Source of the DNA: Triparma columacea
Taxonomy: Eukaryota; Sar; Bolidophyceae; Parmales; Triparmaceae
DNA length: 16,011 nucleotides
Assembly: GCA_030267965.1 (NCBI GenBank)
Contig: BRYA01000009.1
Span: 68,943-84,953, forward strand
Direction: 5' to 3'
Positions 1 to 8,900 of the stretch are shown here, one piece after another. Both the position numbers and the translations under genes were made by a program. How positions within the stretch are numbered: the first letter of the stretch is position 1; every line of letters begins with the position of its first letter. The notes under the pieces are model-generated. The model made no database searches. It was not told the origin of the DNA and saw only the letters and a program-made list of their open reading frames with translations.

Positions 1-57
1 CTTATTCAATCCCCCCCCCTCCCTCCCCCCTCCCCCCTCCCCCCCCCGCCCGCCTAG
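1..57 (+). other. 3' end of an intron (C-rich)
   Basis: Almost pure cytosine with a few thymines, ending in CCTAG directly before an open coding exon. This matches the C-run polypyrimidine tracts that precede acceptors elsewhere in the window. It is read as the tail of the intron before the partial gene at 58-202. Confidence 0.55.
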
Positions 58-202
58 GGCTGGGTTGAAGTTTGTGGAGGGACCAATTGAAGTGAAGACA
101 CTAGCTGAGGGTGCTCGAATTATGATCGAGGGGAAGGGGGAGGGAGGGGTGTGGAACGGGGAGAGGATTAAGGAACTCGTGAAGAAGGAGAGGAGGTCTT
201 AA
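58..202 (+). CDS. C-terminal exon of an unrecognised protein (5' partial)
   Basis: After the CCTAG acceptor at 53-57 there is one open frame of 47 codons, read from 59 (base 58 completes a split codon), ending at TAA 200-202. The peptide has the texture of real protein: FVEGPIEVKTLAEGARIM, then a Gly/Lys-rich turn, VWNGERIKELV and a basic tail KKERRS. I do not recognise the family. The last 42 coding bases and the stop lie in the first unit of a 74-bp tandem duplication (161-308). The second unit carries an A-to-T change that turns the stop context TCTTAA into TCTTAT. If the second unit were the ancestral form, the protein would have ended five residues later (YDPPS). The gene's start lies outside the window. 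Exon identity is supported only by frame, acceptor and peptide composition. Confidence 0.5.
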
Positions 203-308
203 GACCCTCCTAGTTGAAACCCATGATTTATTTTGAGAGGATTAAGGAACTCGTGAAGAAGGAGAGGAGGTCTTATGACCCTCCTAGTTGAAACCCATGA
301 TTTATTTT
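161..308. repeat. 74-bp tandem duplication (two units)
   Basis: Unit 1 is 161-234 and unit 2 is 235-308. Both begin GAGAGGATTAAGGAACTCG and end ATGATTTATTTT. I find one difference: A in TCTTAAGACC (unit 1) against T in TCTTATGACC (unit 2). Unit 1 overlaps the end of the partial coding exon and unit 2 lies in its presumed 3' UTR. The unit length is not a multiple of three, so the copies are in different frames. Confidence 0.95.
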
Positions 309-443
309 GTTGAACCCTGGAATTTTTGAGGGATCTTTGATGAACAAGATTTTGCAGCTTTCCCCTCCTCGTACACGAAAAAAGTAGTTGATTACTATCT
401 CCCACAACTCTCCCTCCCCTCCATTCCCCCCCCCTCCTTCGGA
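309..443. other. Intergenic gap / promoter side of the ankyrin gene
   Basis: Non-coding by eye. It begins AT-rich and becomes pyrimidine-rich (CTCCCTCCCCTCC, then a C-run at 427-435) just upstream of the ATG at 444. No TATA box or other recognisable element was seen. Confidence 0.4.
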
Positions 444-1214
444 ATGTTTTCATGTTGTTCTAAATCATCTATTTCTGAACCTACTGCTGTAGTGAATGTC
501 GGAGGTGGTAGTGAAATATTGAAACCTAATAATCCAGTGCGTGCTACAATGAACAACTCAATTGATCCAGGAGATGTAGATTGGAAGGCGGTGCACAGCG
601 CAATCAGATGGAATAAGGTGAGCAGGGAGAACAAGGGAAGGGAGAGAGAAATCCCCCCCCCCTTACCCCTACCCCCAACCCTTTAGCCGCTCTCCGAAGT
701 AGGTCAAATAGTGACATCCCCCTCCCACGCCAACTGCGTCGACACAGGCAACGGGAACTACCCCATCCACATCGCCTCCCAGAACGGTCACCTCGACCTC
801 GTTACATGGCTGGTCAACCATGGTGCAAGGGTGAACGTTCAGAACGGCACGGGGCAGACACCCCTGCACATGGCTATTAGCTACGAGTACGGCGAAGTCG
901 CCGATTTTCTCATTAAGAGCGGCGCTGACGGCGACATAAAGAACAACGACGGTAACCCCGCTATGTTCGGCATTGAGGGTGACAAGGATCCTAGTGACCC
1001 GATGAACCTGTTGGAATCGTGCAGGACGTCCAAGCAGGCATTAGAGGCACTCTATTCCCTCAAGATAAAGGCGGCGAAAAACCCGGGGGGGCTGGACAAG
1101 GGCCAGATAGCGATGGTGGGAATGCAGGTTAAGAAGGGTAACAAGAACCTGGGGAAAGGGAAGTGGACGACACAGTGCCAGGAAGCTTTCACGGAGGTCA
1201 TGGGGATGTTGTAG
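444..1214 (+). CDS. Small ankyrin-repeat protein, 2 exons
   Basis: Model: exons 444-617 and 687-1214, intron 618-686 (AAG|GTGAGC...TTTAG, phase 0), giving 233 residues. The joined frame reads through PLSEVGQIV into the repeats, restoring a partial N-terminal ankyrin helix pair (about residues 44-67). Two clear ankyrin units follow: NYPIHIASQNGHLDLVTWLV (about 80-112) and TGQTPLHMAISYEYGEVADFL (about 113-145), each with the expected HIA/HMA and NGH- or YGE-type helices. A degenerate third starts near NDGNPAMFGI. The C-terminal 75 residues are Lys/Gly-rich and end in an amphipathic segment. Ankyrin stacks bind partner proteins; no catalytic domain is present and no partner can be named. The start is the first ATG of the open frame; MFSCCSK has adjacent cysteines but no proven lipidation signal. 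The intron has a purine-rich start and a C-run before its acceptor. Confidence 0.85.
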
Positions 1215-1743
1215 GATTACGAGGACACGCACAAACACACAGAGGAAGAGAGGCGAAGAAAACACGGGCAAAGACAGAAACATGATTTGTTGCGGACCAA
1301 AAATATATAATTATTACCTAGGTTCAACGATCAACACGTTGACTTCACTTGACGTATCTGTTCCCCCCCTTGTTCCTCAAATATTTTGCCCGATGATTTC
1401 CTTTTTCATTGTTGTTGGATCACATCCCACATCCCAGAGGTGGGATGATCTTGGTCGGACTGGTGCATTTTTATCATTCAAATTCCTCTCACCTCCTTCC
1501 CACCCCTTCTCCAAATTCGAGCACCGTAGAGTACCCTTTTGCTCCCCCCCCATACGCATCCGTGGCCGCCAATTTCCTCCCTGCGTGACATCTGGTTAAA
1601 ACTTCACCCACCCCCCGCCCCCCGAATCATAGTTTTGGTTCGCACAAATTCACCTCTCTCCACAAGACGAGTGCTTTCGATTATCGGGTTTCACTACCAC
1701 GCTTACATATTTTCTCACTCTTATTCTTCTCCACACCGAAACA
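1215..1743. other. 529-bp intergenic region before the OTU-RING gene
   Basis: No convincing gene. Open frames here have low-complexity C/T-rich translations and no domain texture. It holds an AT-rich patch just after the ankyrin stop (AAATATATAATTATTA near 1300), a short inverted repeat at 1423-1447, and a C/T-rich stretch with C-runs near 1540-1625. The last 50 bases before the ATG at 1744 are pyrimidine-rich (TTCTCACTCTTATTCTTCTCC), likely promoter and 5' UTR of the next gene. Confidence 0.5.
1423..1447. repeat. Short inverted repeat, 8-bp arms
   Basis: CATCCCAC (1423-1430) and GTGGGATG (1440-1447) are perfect reverse complements around a 9-base loop that itself contains ATCCCA. It could be a dyad binding site in the intergenic region or chance; no function is assigned. 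Confidence 0.5.
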
Positions 1744-4505
1744 ATGCCTAAATCAATCAAATCAAAGTCAACCACTTCAAAGTCATCCACAAAAAAGGCG
1801 GCCTTAAAGTCTGCCCCTCAGGCTGCCGCTCCGGTCGTCGATTTAACGCTCTGCTCATCCGACGACGACGACCACATACTCATACCTCCCTCTCCCACCC
1901 TGAGCCCAACGCGCCAGGGCAGGTTCCCTTTCCCTGACCTGTCCTCCTGGCTGCCTTCTCACGTTCCCAAGCCTGCGTCCTTTTCGCTTTCGGAGGGCGT
2001 GAACCTCGTGCCCTCCCTCGTCACATCCCCCCCTACGTTGGACGAGCCTGCCAGCCGGAGCCGCTCCAACTCCCTCAGCCTCTCCGCCAAGGGGGAGGAC
2101 AAACCTCCAAGCGAGCTCACGCCCCTCCTGAGGCAGCTAGGCCTGGTGGACGTCGAGACGCTGGACGACAAGGTCAGGAGCGGGCAGTGCCAGTTCAGTA
2201 GCATACTTCCGAGCCTCCGATCCTTAGACAGGGGGGGGGGAACCAAGAGGGGGGGGGGTGGGAAGGTGAGAGAGAAGGGAGAGAGCCTTCGCACTATGTC
2301 ACCCCTTCGGTTGTCGCCTCTCCCGTCCCCGCGGTTCCCTCCTGACCCTCGCCACCCGCAGAAGAAAACGGCGACCACAACCTCCTCCTCTGGTTACTCC
2401 CTCACGGCGTCGACGTTACGGCAGCTCGCCGTTAGCTACATATGGAGCAGGCCCAGGAGGTACAGGGACTTCATCACAATGCCCGCGCCTCTCACTAGAT
2501 CAGAACACAAATCGGTGGTCAACATGGAGACTTACTGTAATAGGATGTGGAAGGAGAAGGTGGACGGAGACCACATCACTCTCCAGGGTCTCGCTGACTG
2601 CCTCGGGATCAGAATAGGCGTCGTAAAGCGCACCCAGGCGTCATATGTGGTGGGAAAGGATAAAGGGAGCAAGGGAGGGAAGAAGGGGGGGGGGGGACAG
2701 GCAGCCGTAGTCATGGGACCAGCTCTCACAGTCAGATTCATAGTGCCGGAGGGCGGTAGCAAGAAGGCGGCAGGGGTCGGGGGACTAGGAGACAACGTCG
2801 TAAAGGTGAGAATGAATTGGGGGGTGGCACCACTCATGTAACAACTATATTACTAAAAACACCTTCCCTCGTTGCCTCGCTGGGCGTTCTCATCTCCCTC
2901 TTTCGCAGAAGTTGGCGGGGAGGACAATTTGGGTCGGGCACGTCGGAGAGGAGGCGCATTTTCGGTACATCACGAGAATCGAACAGGACGACGAGGAGGA
3001 CGAGGACGAGGAGGACGGGGAGGTGGAGGTCGTAGAGAAGAAGCTGACGAAGAAAGATGGAAAGAAGAATGCAAAGAAGGAGGAGCCCAAGCCCAAGAAA
3101 AGGAAGAATGCGGCGTCCACCTCATCGTCTACCAACAAAGCACAAACCACACCTAAGAGGAAAAAATCATCGTCGTCGTCGTCGTCGTCATCCTTCTCAA
3201 CCTCAAGCCCAGCACCCCAAACCCCACCGCCTCCACCTTTGGCTAGGCAGTTTTCACACTCCTCCCTTACCAAGTCAGAGAGCAGCAAGGGTAAGAAGAT
3301 ACAAGTGAAGTCCTCCTCAAAAACTAGCAACTCCTCAAAAAATAGCAAAACCAACACCAAGTCCACCTCCACCACTCCAATAATCAGTCGTCGTCGCCGT
3401 CGGAGCTGAGGGATGCAACGTTGACGACAACACAGACTCCGAATCGGACGACGAGGAGATATGCAACGTATGCCTCGACCCTCTCAACCCGCCCCAGGGT
3501 CAGCGGCAGCCAAGGGTGACGGGGGTGAAGCTCGTAAAGTGCGGACACATGTTCTGCAAGGGGTGCATAGACAAGTGGTCCAAGATAAAGAAGGAGTGCC
3601 CGGTCTGCAAGAGGAAGAGCGTAAAGTACCAGGTGGTTAAGTTCAAGCAGAAGCGGAAGAAGGGGCTGATGGAGGTCGAGGGGGACTGGAGCGACGACGA
3701 TAGACCGATACCGACGGGGGGGTTCGAGCTAGAGATAGTTGGGAGGGGGGTGGGAGGAGGAGTCGTGGAATACGCGAACGACGGGGGCACACCGAAGTGG
3801 ACGTGGGACACACACGACAACGACGATGAAGAGGATGAGGAGGAGGAAATCGAGGAGATATTTAGAACAAAGCGGGGGGGGAGCAGCGCTAAGAAAAGCA
3901 CTCCCAAGACCCCCTTGGCCGTAAAAAGTAAAGACGACGCCAAGAAGAGCGGTAAGAAGGGCATGAGGAGCTTCAGCGATTTGGACAACTCCAGCGATTC
4001 CGAAGGGGGGGGACCCTTAACGACCACACCAAGGAGACATACATCCACACCGAGGCGACACACCTCAACAGCACGACGACCCGTACCTAGGAGAGCTACC
4101 CCGATGTTCAAGACCCCCGGTGGCGGTCGGCCCGTGAATGAAGGGGGGGGAGGGTACGTGGGTGCAGCTATCAAGGCTTGGAAGTCCGACCTCTGGTGCA
4201 GGAGGGAGGGTAGGGAAGAGAGTCGCGTAATAAAAATGATGAGGGAAGGGGGGAAACACTCTCGGCAGACCTTCCTTCAGTGCTGCGCGATGTGGCTTAC
4301 GCCGAAGGACGGGCAAGTACCTGCGGGTGTTAAAGGTGTAATTTTGAACGAGGTCAAAATTATGAATTGTAGGAGGGAGGAACTTAGGGGGACTGGGGGA
4401 CTGGGGAAGATCGTGCTGTGGCACGCGAGCAAAGGGGACGAGTGCGCGAGAGGGATTATCGAAGGTTGGTGCGACGAGGTTGGGGGGAGGGGGGGGGGGA
4501 AATAG
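1744..4505 (+). CDS. SIM + OTU-type cysteine protease + RING-finger protein
   Basis: Preferred model: exons 1744-2265, 2362-2805, 2909-3290 and 3388-4505, 821 residues. Residues 31-40 (VVDLTLCSSD plus more Asp) form a classic SUMO-interacting motif followed by acid. The OTU domain spans about 145-345: SGQCQF with candidate nucleophile Cys149 (family form DGNCLF), LRQLAVSYIWSRPRRYRDFI, DGDHITLQGLADCLGIRIGVV, and EEAHFRYI with candidate His339 carried on exon 3. An acidic Asp/Glu run and Lys/Ser-rich linker follow. The RING is C3HC4: Cys475, 478, 501, His503, Cys506, 509, 520, 523. The remaining 300 residues are low complexity, Gly/Arg-rich with acidic patches, plus a less repetitive C-terminal block (about 690-821) that I do not recognise. 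By family, OTU domains cleave ubiquitin linkages and RINGs recruit E2s. The 96-nt intron 2266-2361 is in frame without stops and may be retained (853 residues). The third intron could instead be 3305-3410. Poly-G tracts in the exons make frame errors possible. Confidence 0.8.
2266..2361 (+). other. In-frame 96-nt intron, possibly retained
   Basis: AAG|GTGAGA at the 5' end and CCGCAG at the 3' end, phase 0, no in-frame stop. It encodes a Pro/Arg-rich insert between the OTU Cys segment and the next conserved helix. The purine-rich 5' half (GAGAGAGAAGGGAGAGAG) and pyrimidine-rich 3' half match other introns in the window, so splicing is favoured, but both forms keep the protein in frame. Confidence 0.6.
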
Positions 4506-4558
4506 AGGAACCACAAAGTTTTGTTTTAGCTCTTGAATTTGGTTATTTATTTCTAAAC
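4506..4558. other. 53-bp convergent intergenic gap
   Basis: AT-rich spacer (TTGTTTTAGCTCTTGAATTT, GGTTATTTATTTC) between two stop codons on opposite strands. It must serve as 3' UTR or termination region for both genes unless their transcripts overlap. Confidence 0.5.
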
Positions 4559-5713
4559 TTAGTACATGGCACCTCGATACATACCCATGAGATCGTAGAT
4601 GTAGGTCATTCCCATTATTTCATCTGCAGTCATGTCTAGAGTGTTCCAAAAATCCACGTGTAAGACCACCCTGTCTTCCGCTCCTTCGTTGTATGTGGAG
4701 TGTAGGAAAGTAGTGTCGTAAAGCATGGGCTCGTTAACCTTGTAAGTCCTCTTAACCCCGCCGTTCGTTATGCTGGATTTACCTGGTGAGCACGAGAGGG
4801 GTACCTGAAGGGTAAGCCACATGTTGTTCCCATCCGTGTGCTCCATTATACCACTGGAGGGCATCTGGCGGTTGAAACCGCAGATCCTACCGGCTACTGG
4901 TATCTTGGAGAGGATTTCGGATAGAGTGGGGGTAAGGTGGGAGGGAAATGTTGGGGAGGGGTGGCCGTTAACGTGCGTGCAAAGGGTGGACCAACCGGAC
5001 TGGTAGTTCATGGAGGTGAGGGATTTGAAGCCGACGCCGTCTGATTCGTCGTTGGAGAGGTGGTCGAGGACGGTGGCGAACTCTTGAGTGATGATATCCA
5101 TCTTTGACGTTATTTCTTCGCAGAATGGTACCGAGGAAGGGTCGAGGAAAGGACCTGAACCACCGACACCAGGCATATAAGCATGGATGTCAGAGGGGGG
5201 GCGGAGCTTATTGTCCTTGGAGAAGTCTTTCCCTAAAATTCTCAAACGCTCGCAGTCGTCCTCCACATGGTTCAGGAGAACATAGGCTTTTAGGAAATCA
5301 GGAATCCTACCGTGATCATTGGAGGGGTACTTGGAACGTAGGAGCGGCGGGAGCATTGTGTACAGGTCGAGATCCTCAGGGGTGGGGGAAGTGTAAATTG
5401 AGGGGTGGGAGGAAATGTGGGAGAGAGAAAGCTCAATCGAGGACTCCAGGGTCAGCGTAGACGTTGGTGTTTTGGAATCAGCAGACGCAGACTTGACACC
5501 ACCGAATCCTTTCTTCGTTGTTTTTGATTGTCGTTGGCCAAAGCCCTTCCCAGAATGTAGTCGGGTTTTGTAGATGGTGTGGTGGTGGCTGTTGGGTTTG
5601 TTTTGAGTGATGTGATATTTATTTTGTATAATACAGGACTTTTGGAACGTAAGAATCAATTGAAGAAAGTCAAGGATGAGGAATATCACGAGGAGACGAG
5701 AACTGCCACTCAT
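4559..5713 (-). CDS. Aspartyl/asparaginyl beta-hydroxylase-like Fe(II)/2-oxoglutarate oxygenase
   Basis: Single exon, 384 residues, ATG at 5713-5711 and TAA at 4561-4559. The C-terminal 110 residues carry the AspH-family signature: EHTDGNN (His292, Asp294), a strand WLTLQVPL, then EPMLYDTTFLHSTYN (His338), Arg348 in DRVVLHVDFW, and a following NTLDMT. Spacing His338 to Arg348 equals that recalled for animal AspH, so these are the likely iron and 2-oxoglutarate ligands. Unlike animal AspH, which has Gly in place of the metal-binding acid, this protein has HxD and so a complete facial triad; the second conserved AspH His is Gln303 here. Residues 6-22 are a hydrophobic signal-like helix followed by Phe23, then a basic Ser/His/Lys-rich stretch with GKGFG and KKGFGG. 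That resembles a bipartite presequence of complex-plastid algae, so plastid targeting is possible. The hydroxylation substrate is unknown. Confidence 0.78.
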   Translation of the reverse strand: MSGSSRLLVIFLILDFLQLILTFQKSCIIQNKYHITQNKPNSHHHTIYKTRLHSGKGFGQRQSKTTKKGFGGVKSASADSKTPTSTLTLESSIELSLSHISSHPSIYTSPTPEDLDLYTMLPPLLRSKYPSNDHGRIPDFLKAYVLLNHVEDDCERLRILGKDFSKDNKLRPPSDIHAYMPGVGGSGPFLDPSSVPFCEEITSKMDIITQEFATVLDHLSNDESDGVGFKSLTSMNYQSGWSTLCTHVNGHPSPTFPSHLTPTLSEILSKIPVAGRICGFNRQMPSSGIMEHTDGNNMWLTLQVPLSCSPGKSSITNGGVKRTYKVNEPMLYDTTFLHSTYNEGAEDRVVLHVDFWNTLDMTADEIMGMTYIYDLMGMYRGAMY

Positions 5714-5984
5714 GTCACAATTGGGCGAGAGGACAACTTTCTATATCTTTGATTCTAGGCTTTAGACGTGAATATATTTGTATATTAGTGAAGATTCGGT
5801 CTTAATATTAACCTTTATTGGTGTATAGAGTATCTTTTAAGCGTAGAACGAAGCGTAGAACGAAGAATCACAGGTTTTGATTTGTTTCTGAAAAGAGTGA
5901 GGTTTTGGTCGACCGAAATCGAAGCTGCTCCGCACCAAGATTCCCCATTTTCCCTTTTTTCATTTAGAGCACTGTAGGGGCGAG
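5714..5984. promoter_or_regulatory. 271-bp divergent promoter region (oxygenase / CSC1 channel)
   Basis: The region lies between two divergent starts. It is AT-rich near the oxygenase side (TATATCTTTG, AATATATTTGTATATTAG) and holds a 12-bp tandem repeat at 5841-5864 and a perfect palindrome GGTCGACC at 5907-5914. Promoter role is inferred from geometry only. If the channel's first coding exon is not the two-codon one proposed, this region extends further right. Confidence 0.45.
5841..5864. repeat. 12-bp tandem repeat, two copies
   Basis: GCGTAGAACGAA at 5841-5852 is repeated exactly at 5853-5864, followed by a partial GAAT. It lies between two divergent genes and could be a doubled factor-binding site or a simple slippage product. 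Confidence 0.85.
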
Positions 5985-8900
5985 ATGCAGGTGAGAAAAC
6001 GGACAATCGTCGACATCGTTTGTTTGAGTAATCCCTTAGCTACCCTGTTGTCTTGTGTGTGTGTGTATGTGTTGTCTTGTGTGAGTGAATAGGGGTTAAA
6101 TAAATATCCATCGGGAAAGTTTGAAAATAGGGACAAAATACTCTTCAAATACGGGCAGAATATACAGATAAACACACTCAGGAATTATATTGAGGCCACA
6201 AGATGGCTTTTCAGTCATCTAAATACAAACAATTCGGAAACAAGCCGAAAACAAACGAGCCTAAACAAACAAGTCCAAAACGAGAGCAAGACATTCTTCC
6301 TTGCAAACCTATTCCTACATCACTGACCGACCCCACCCCCAACCACCTCCTCAGCTCATCTCCATAGCGTACACGCTCTACATTTCTGTACCCATTTGCA
6401 TCCTAATCCTCCTCCTCTTCACCCTCTCCTTCAACCTCGGCACTCCCCTCCTCTCCCCTCGCGCTAGCACCCGCCCGACTGAGGTCAGAAATATGGGAGG
6501 CTGGGCGTTCGGATGGACATTCCTGGTAATGAAGTGGAGCTACAACGAAATGCTGAAAGGTGAGAATGGGAGAGAGGAGAGAAATACAATTCTAACATCT
6601 GATGCATAGAAACTCTAAACTAACACCCCCCTATGTTTGACTCTCTACACTCATCGGTGCTCTCGTCGCTGTCATAGGTATCCCGAACACCGGGACCCGC
6701 TCCTTGGGCCACCTTGGCCCCAAGCTCCGTGTGAACCTTGACGGGATAATCTTCCTTCGCTTCCACGAGCTCTGCCTGAAGATAACCTTCCTCTTGACCC
6801 TAATGTCAATAATCTTCGTCCTCCCCCTAAACTATACCTCAGACTGCTTTCTCACCTCTAGCGACCCTGCCACGTGCCCAAAAACAGACTACGAAGTAAC
6901 AACGGTCGCGAACCTACCCAGCCGAAACACCGACCCCTTATCCGGCTTCACGTCCCCATCCTTCCGCCCCTTCCTCCTCACAATGACCCTCTACTTGATG
7001 ATAATTATAGTTTGTAGACTCCTCTGGCTGGAGTGGGTAGCGTGCCTGAAGCTTAGGAGGAAGTGGTACCTGGAGGGGGACCACTTCGGGAACAGGAGAG
7101 AGGCGGAAGACGAAATCGATGAACTGGGGGACTGCGAGGAACAGGTAAGCGAAGGCAGAGAGCGGGTTTTAAAGCGAAGGAATGTACGCAACTCACTCAC
7201 CACACACACACACACGCACACGCAGAGGCTCCTGAACAAAAACCGTAGCAACATGCCTTGGCTCAGCAACCCCGAGCAGCCAGAGACCGCCCCTTCCGTC
7301 GAGCTTTACTCCGTTTTGATCGGGAACCTTCCCTCCAAGCCTGTCGAGGTCGTTGGGGCGCACAGGGAAGGCTTCGGCTCAGACAAGGAGAAGGACGAGA
7401 TCTGCAACATTATAAACTCCATCCCCACGACCGAGTGGCAGCTCGCCGTGACCTCAGCCATGTTCGACCGCGCTATCCCAGGCGAGGAGCATTACACTTC
7501 CTCCGTCGCCGCAGTCTCAATTATGCCGGACTCAAAGTGCCTGGCGAAGAGCTGGAGGAAGTGGTACACAAGCATCGGAGCGCAGAGGAGGCTGAAGTAC
7601 GTTCGGGGACTGCTGGAGGAGAGGGGTTATGAGGATTCGGAAGGTCTGAAGGAGATGGGCAACAAGTACCTAACGGACCCGTTCGAGGCAATCGAGTGGC
7701 ACGGGAAGGGCATGACGGCCATGTACAGCAGGGAGCTCGCGCAGAGCAGCGCCATGTGCTGCCCGCTCGGCTGCAGCGAGGAGAAGATAAAGAATTGGAG
7801 CACGGCCGAGCTGATCGACCTCGAGAGCGAGCTGCTGGAGATCGTCCTCATGGCGAGCCACAGCCTGCGCAAGACGCAGAACACGACGATCGCCAAACAG
7901 AACCACCTCACACCTCAGAACCAGCGCACTCCTTCCAAGACCGAGGCGAAGACGAGAAACAAACGCAACAGAAAAATGTCAGACGAACTCAACCTTGCGG
8001 CGGTCTTCGACAGAAAGGACAACGACCTGGAGTTGACCAGCTACGGACAATTTGGGCACGGACACGGGCACCACCATAGCGTAATCCCGTCAAGTACACA
8101 GTTGAAGGGGAAGGAGAACGCCCACCACGGTCGGAGTCACACCATGATCAACCTAGGGAGCACTATCAAGCCGACGCCGTTCAAAAAGGGTGCCCGGGAT
8201 AGCACGACCTTGGGCTCCAGCGTCCACCTGCCCTCCACCGACACGAAGCTAAAACCGCGGGTGCTAAACCTGGACCTGGCACCCTCCTCCTCTTACTCCC
8301 TCCCAAACTCACCCTCAGACGACTGGCGACACCCGCACCTATCGCCGTTCCACCACAACCCTCGACCCTCAAAAATATTCATGGATGAGATGAAACACTT
8401 TGACGAGAATCTGGAACTCGATATCGGGGCAAGCCCCTCTAGCGTTAACGTTGATGAAAAAAATCCCTCCATCGAGGTGAGGGAGTCCGGTGCCATTAAA
8501 GCCCACGACAACGTTATATACCACCCAGGCGCGACCCACGAGATTAGGATAGACTTACCACCGATGGGGGGGTCCCCCCGCGAGAGGTGAGCGAGGTTGG
8601 AAGAAGAGCGAAGGGCAGGACCACGAAAAAATCTTTCTTTGTTTCCTCGATTCTCACCTAGATAAACACCCCTTCGATCGTCGCTTCGCTCGCTCCTCCT
8701 TGTTTTGCTTCTCTCTTTGCAGGACCAAGACCGAAGACAACGTGACCACTCGTCGGCGCCGATCTAATTCTGTCCCCAAACGCATCCGTTCCTCGGCATC
8801 GGCGTCAGATGAAGGCGCGGCCCTCTCCCATAATTTCAAGAGGTCCTCCATCTTTATCCTCCCCTCACCTCGTAACCTCAACAAGCTACAGAAAACGAGC

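Noticed and set aside
1282..1599. Open frame of 105 codons on the plus strand between the ankyrin and OTU-RING genes
   Set aside because: The translation is C/T-driven low complexity with no domain texture and crosses an inverted repeat; it is likely promoter or UTR sequence.
2890..3375. Minus-strand frame rich in Asp and Glu with Ser runs
   Set aside because: It is the complement of the OTU-RING gene's Lys/Ser-rich and acidic low-complexity exon, so it is a shadow.
6203..6365. ATG at 6203 as start of the channel gene
   Set aside because: The frame hits TAG at 6363-6365 and differs from the membrane-helix frame; the only GT dinucleotides before the helix (GTCATC, GTCCAA) are poor donors.
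7258..8079. Arg-rich alternative frames within the channel exon
   Set aside because: The channel frame matches the CSC1/TMEM63 family through this exon; the others are shadows produced by high GC content.
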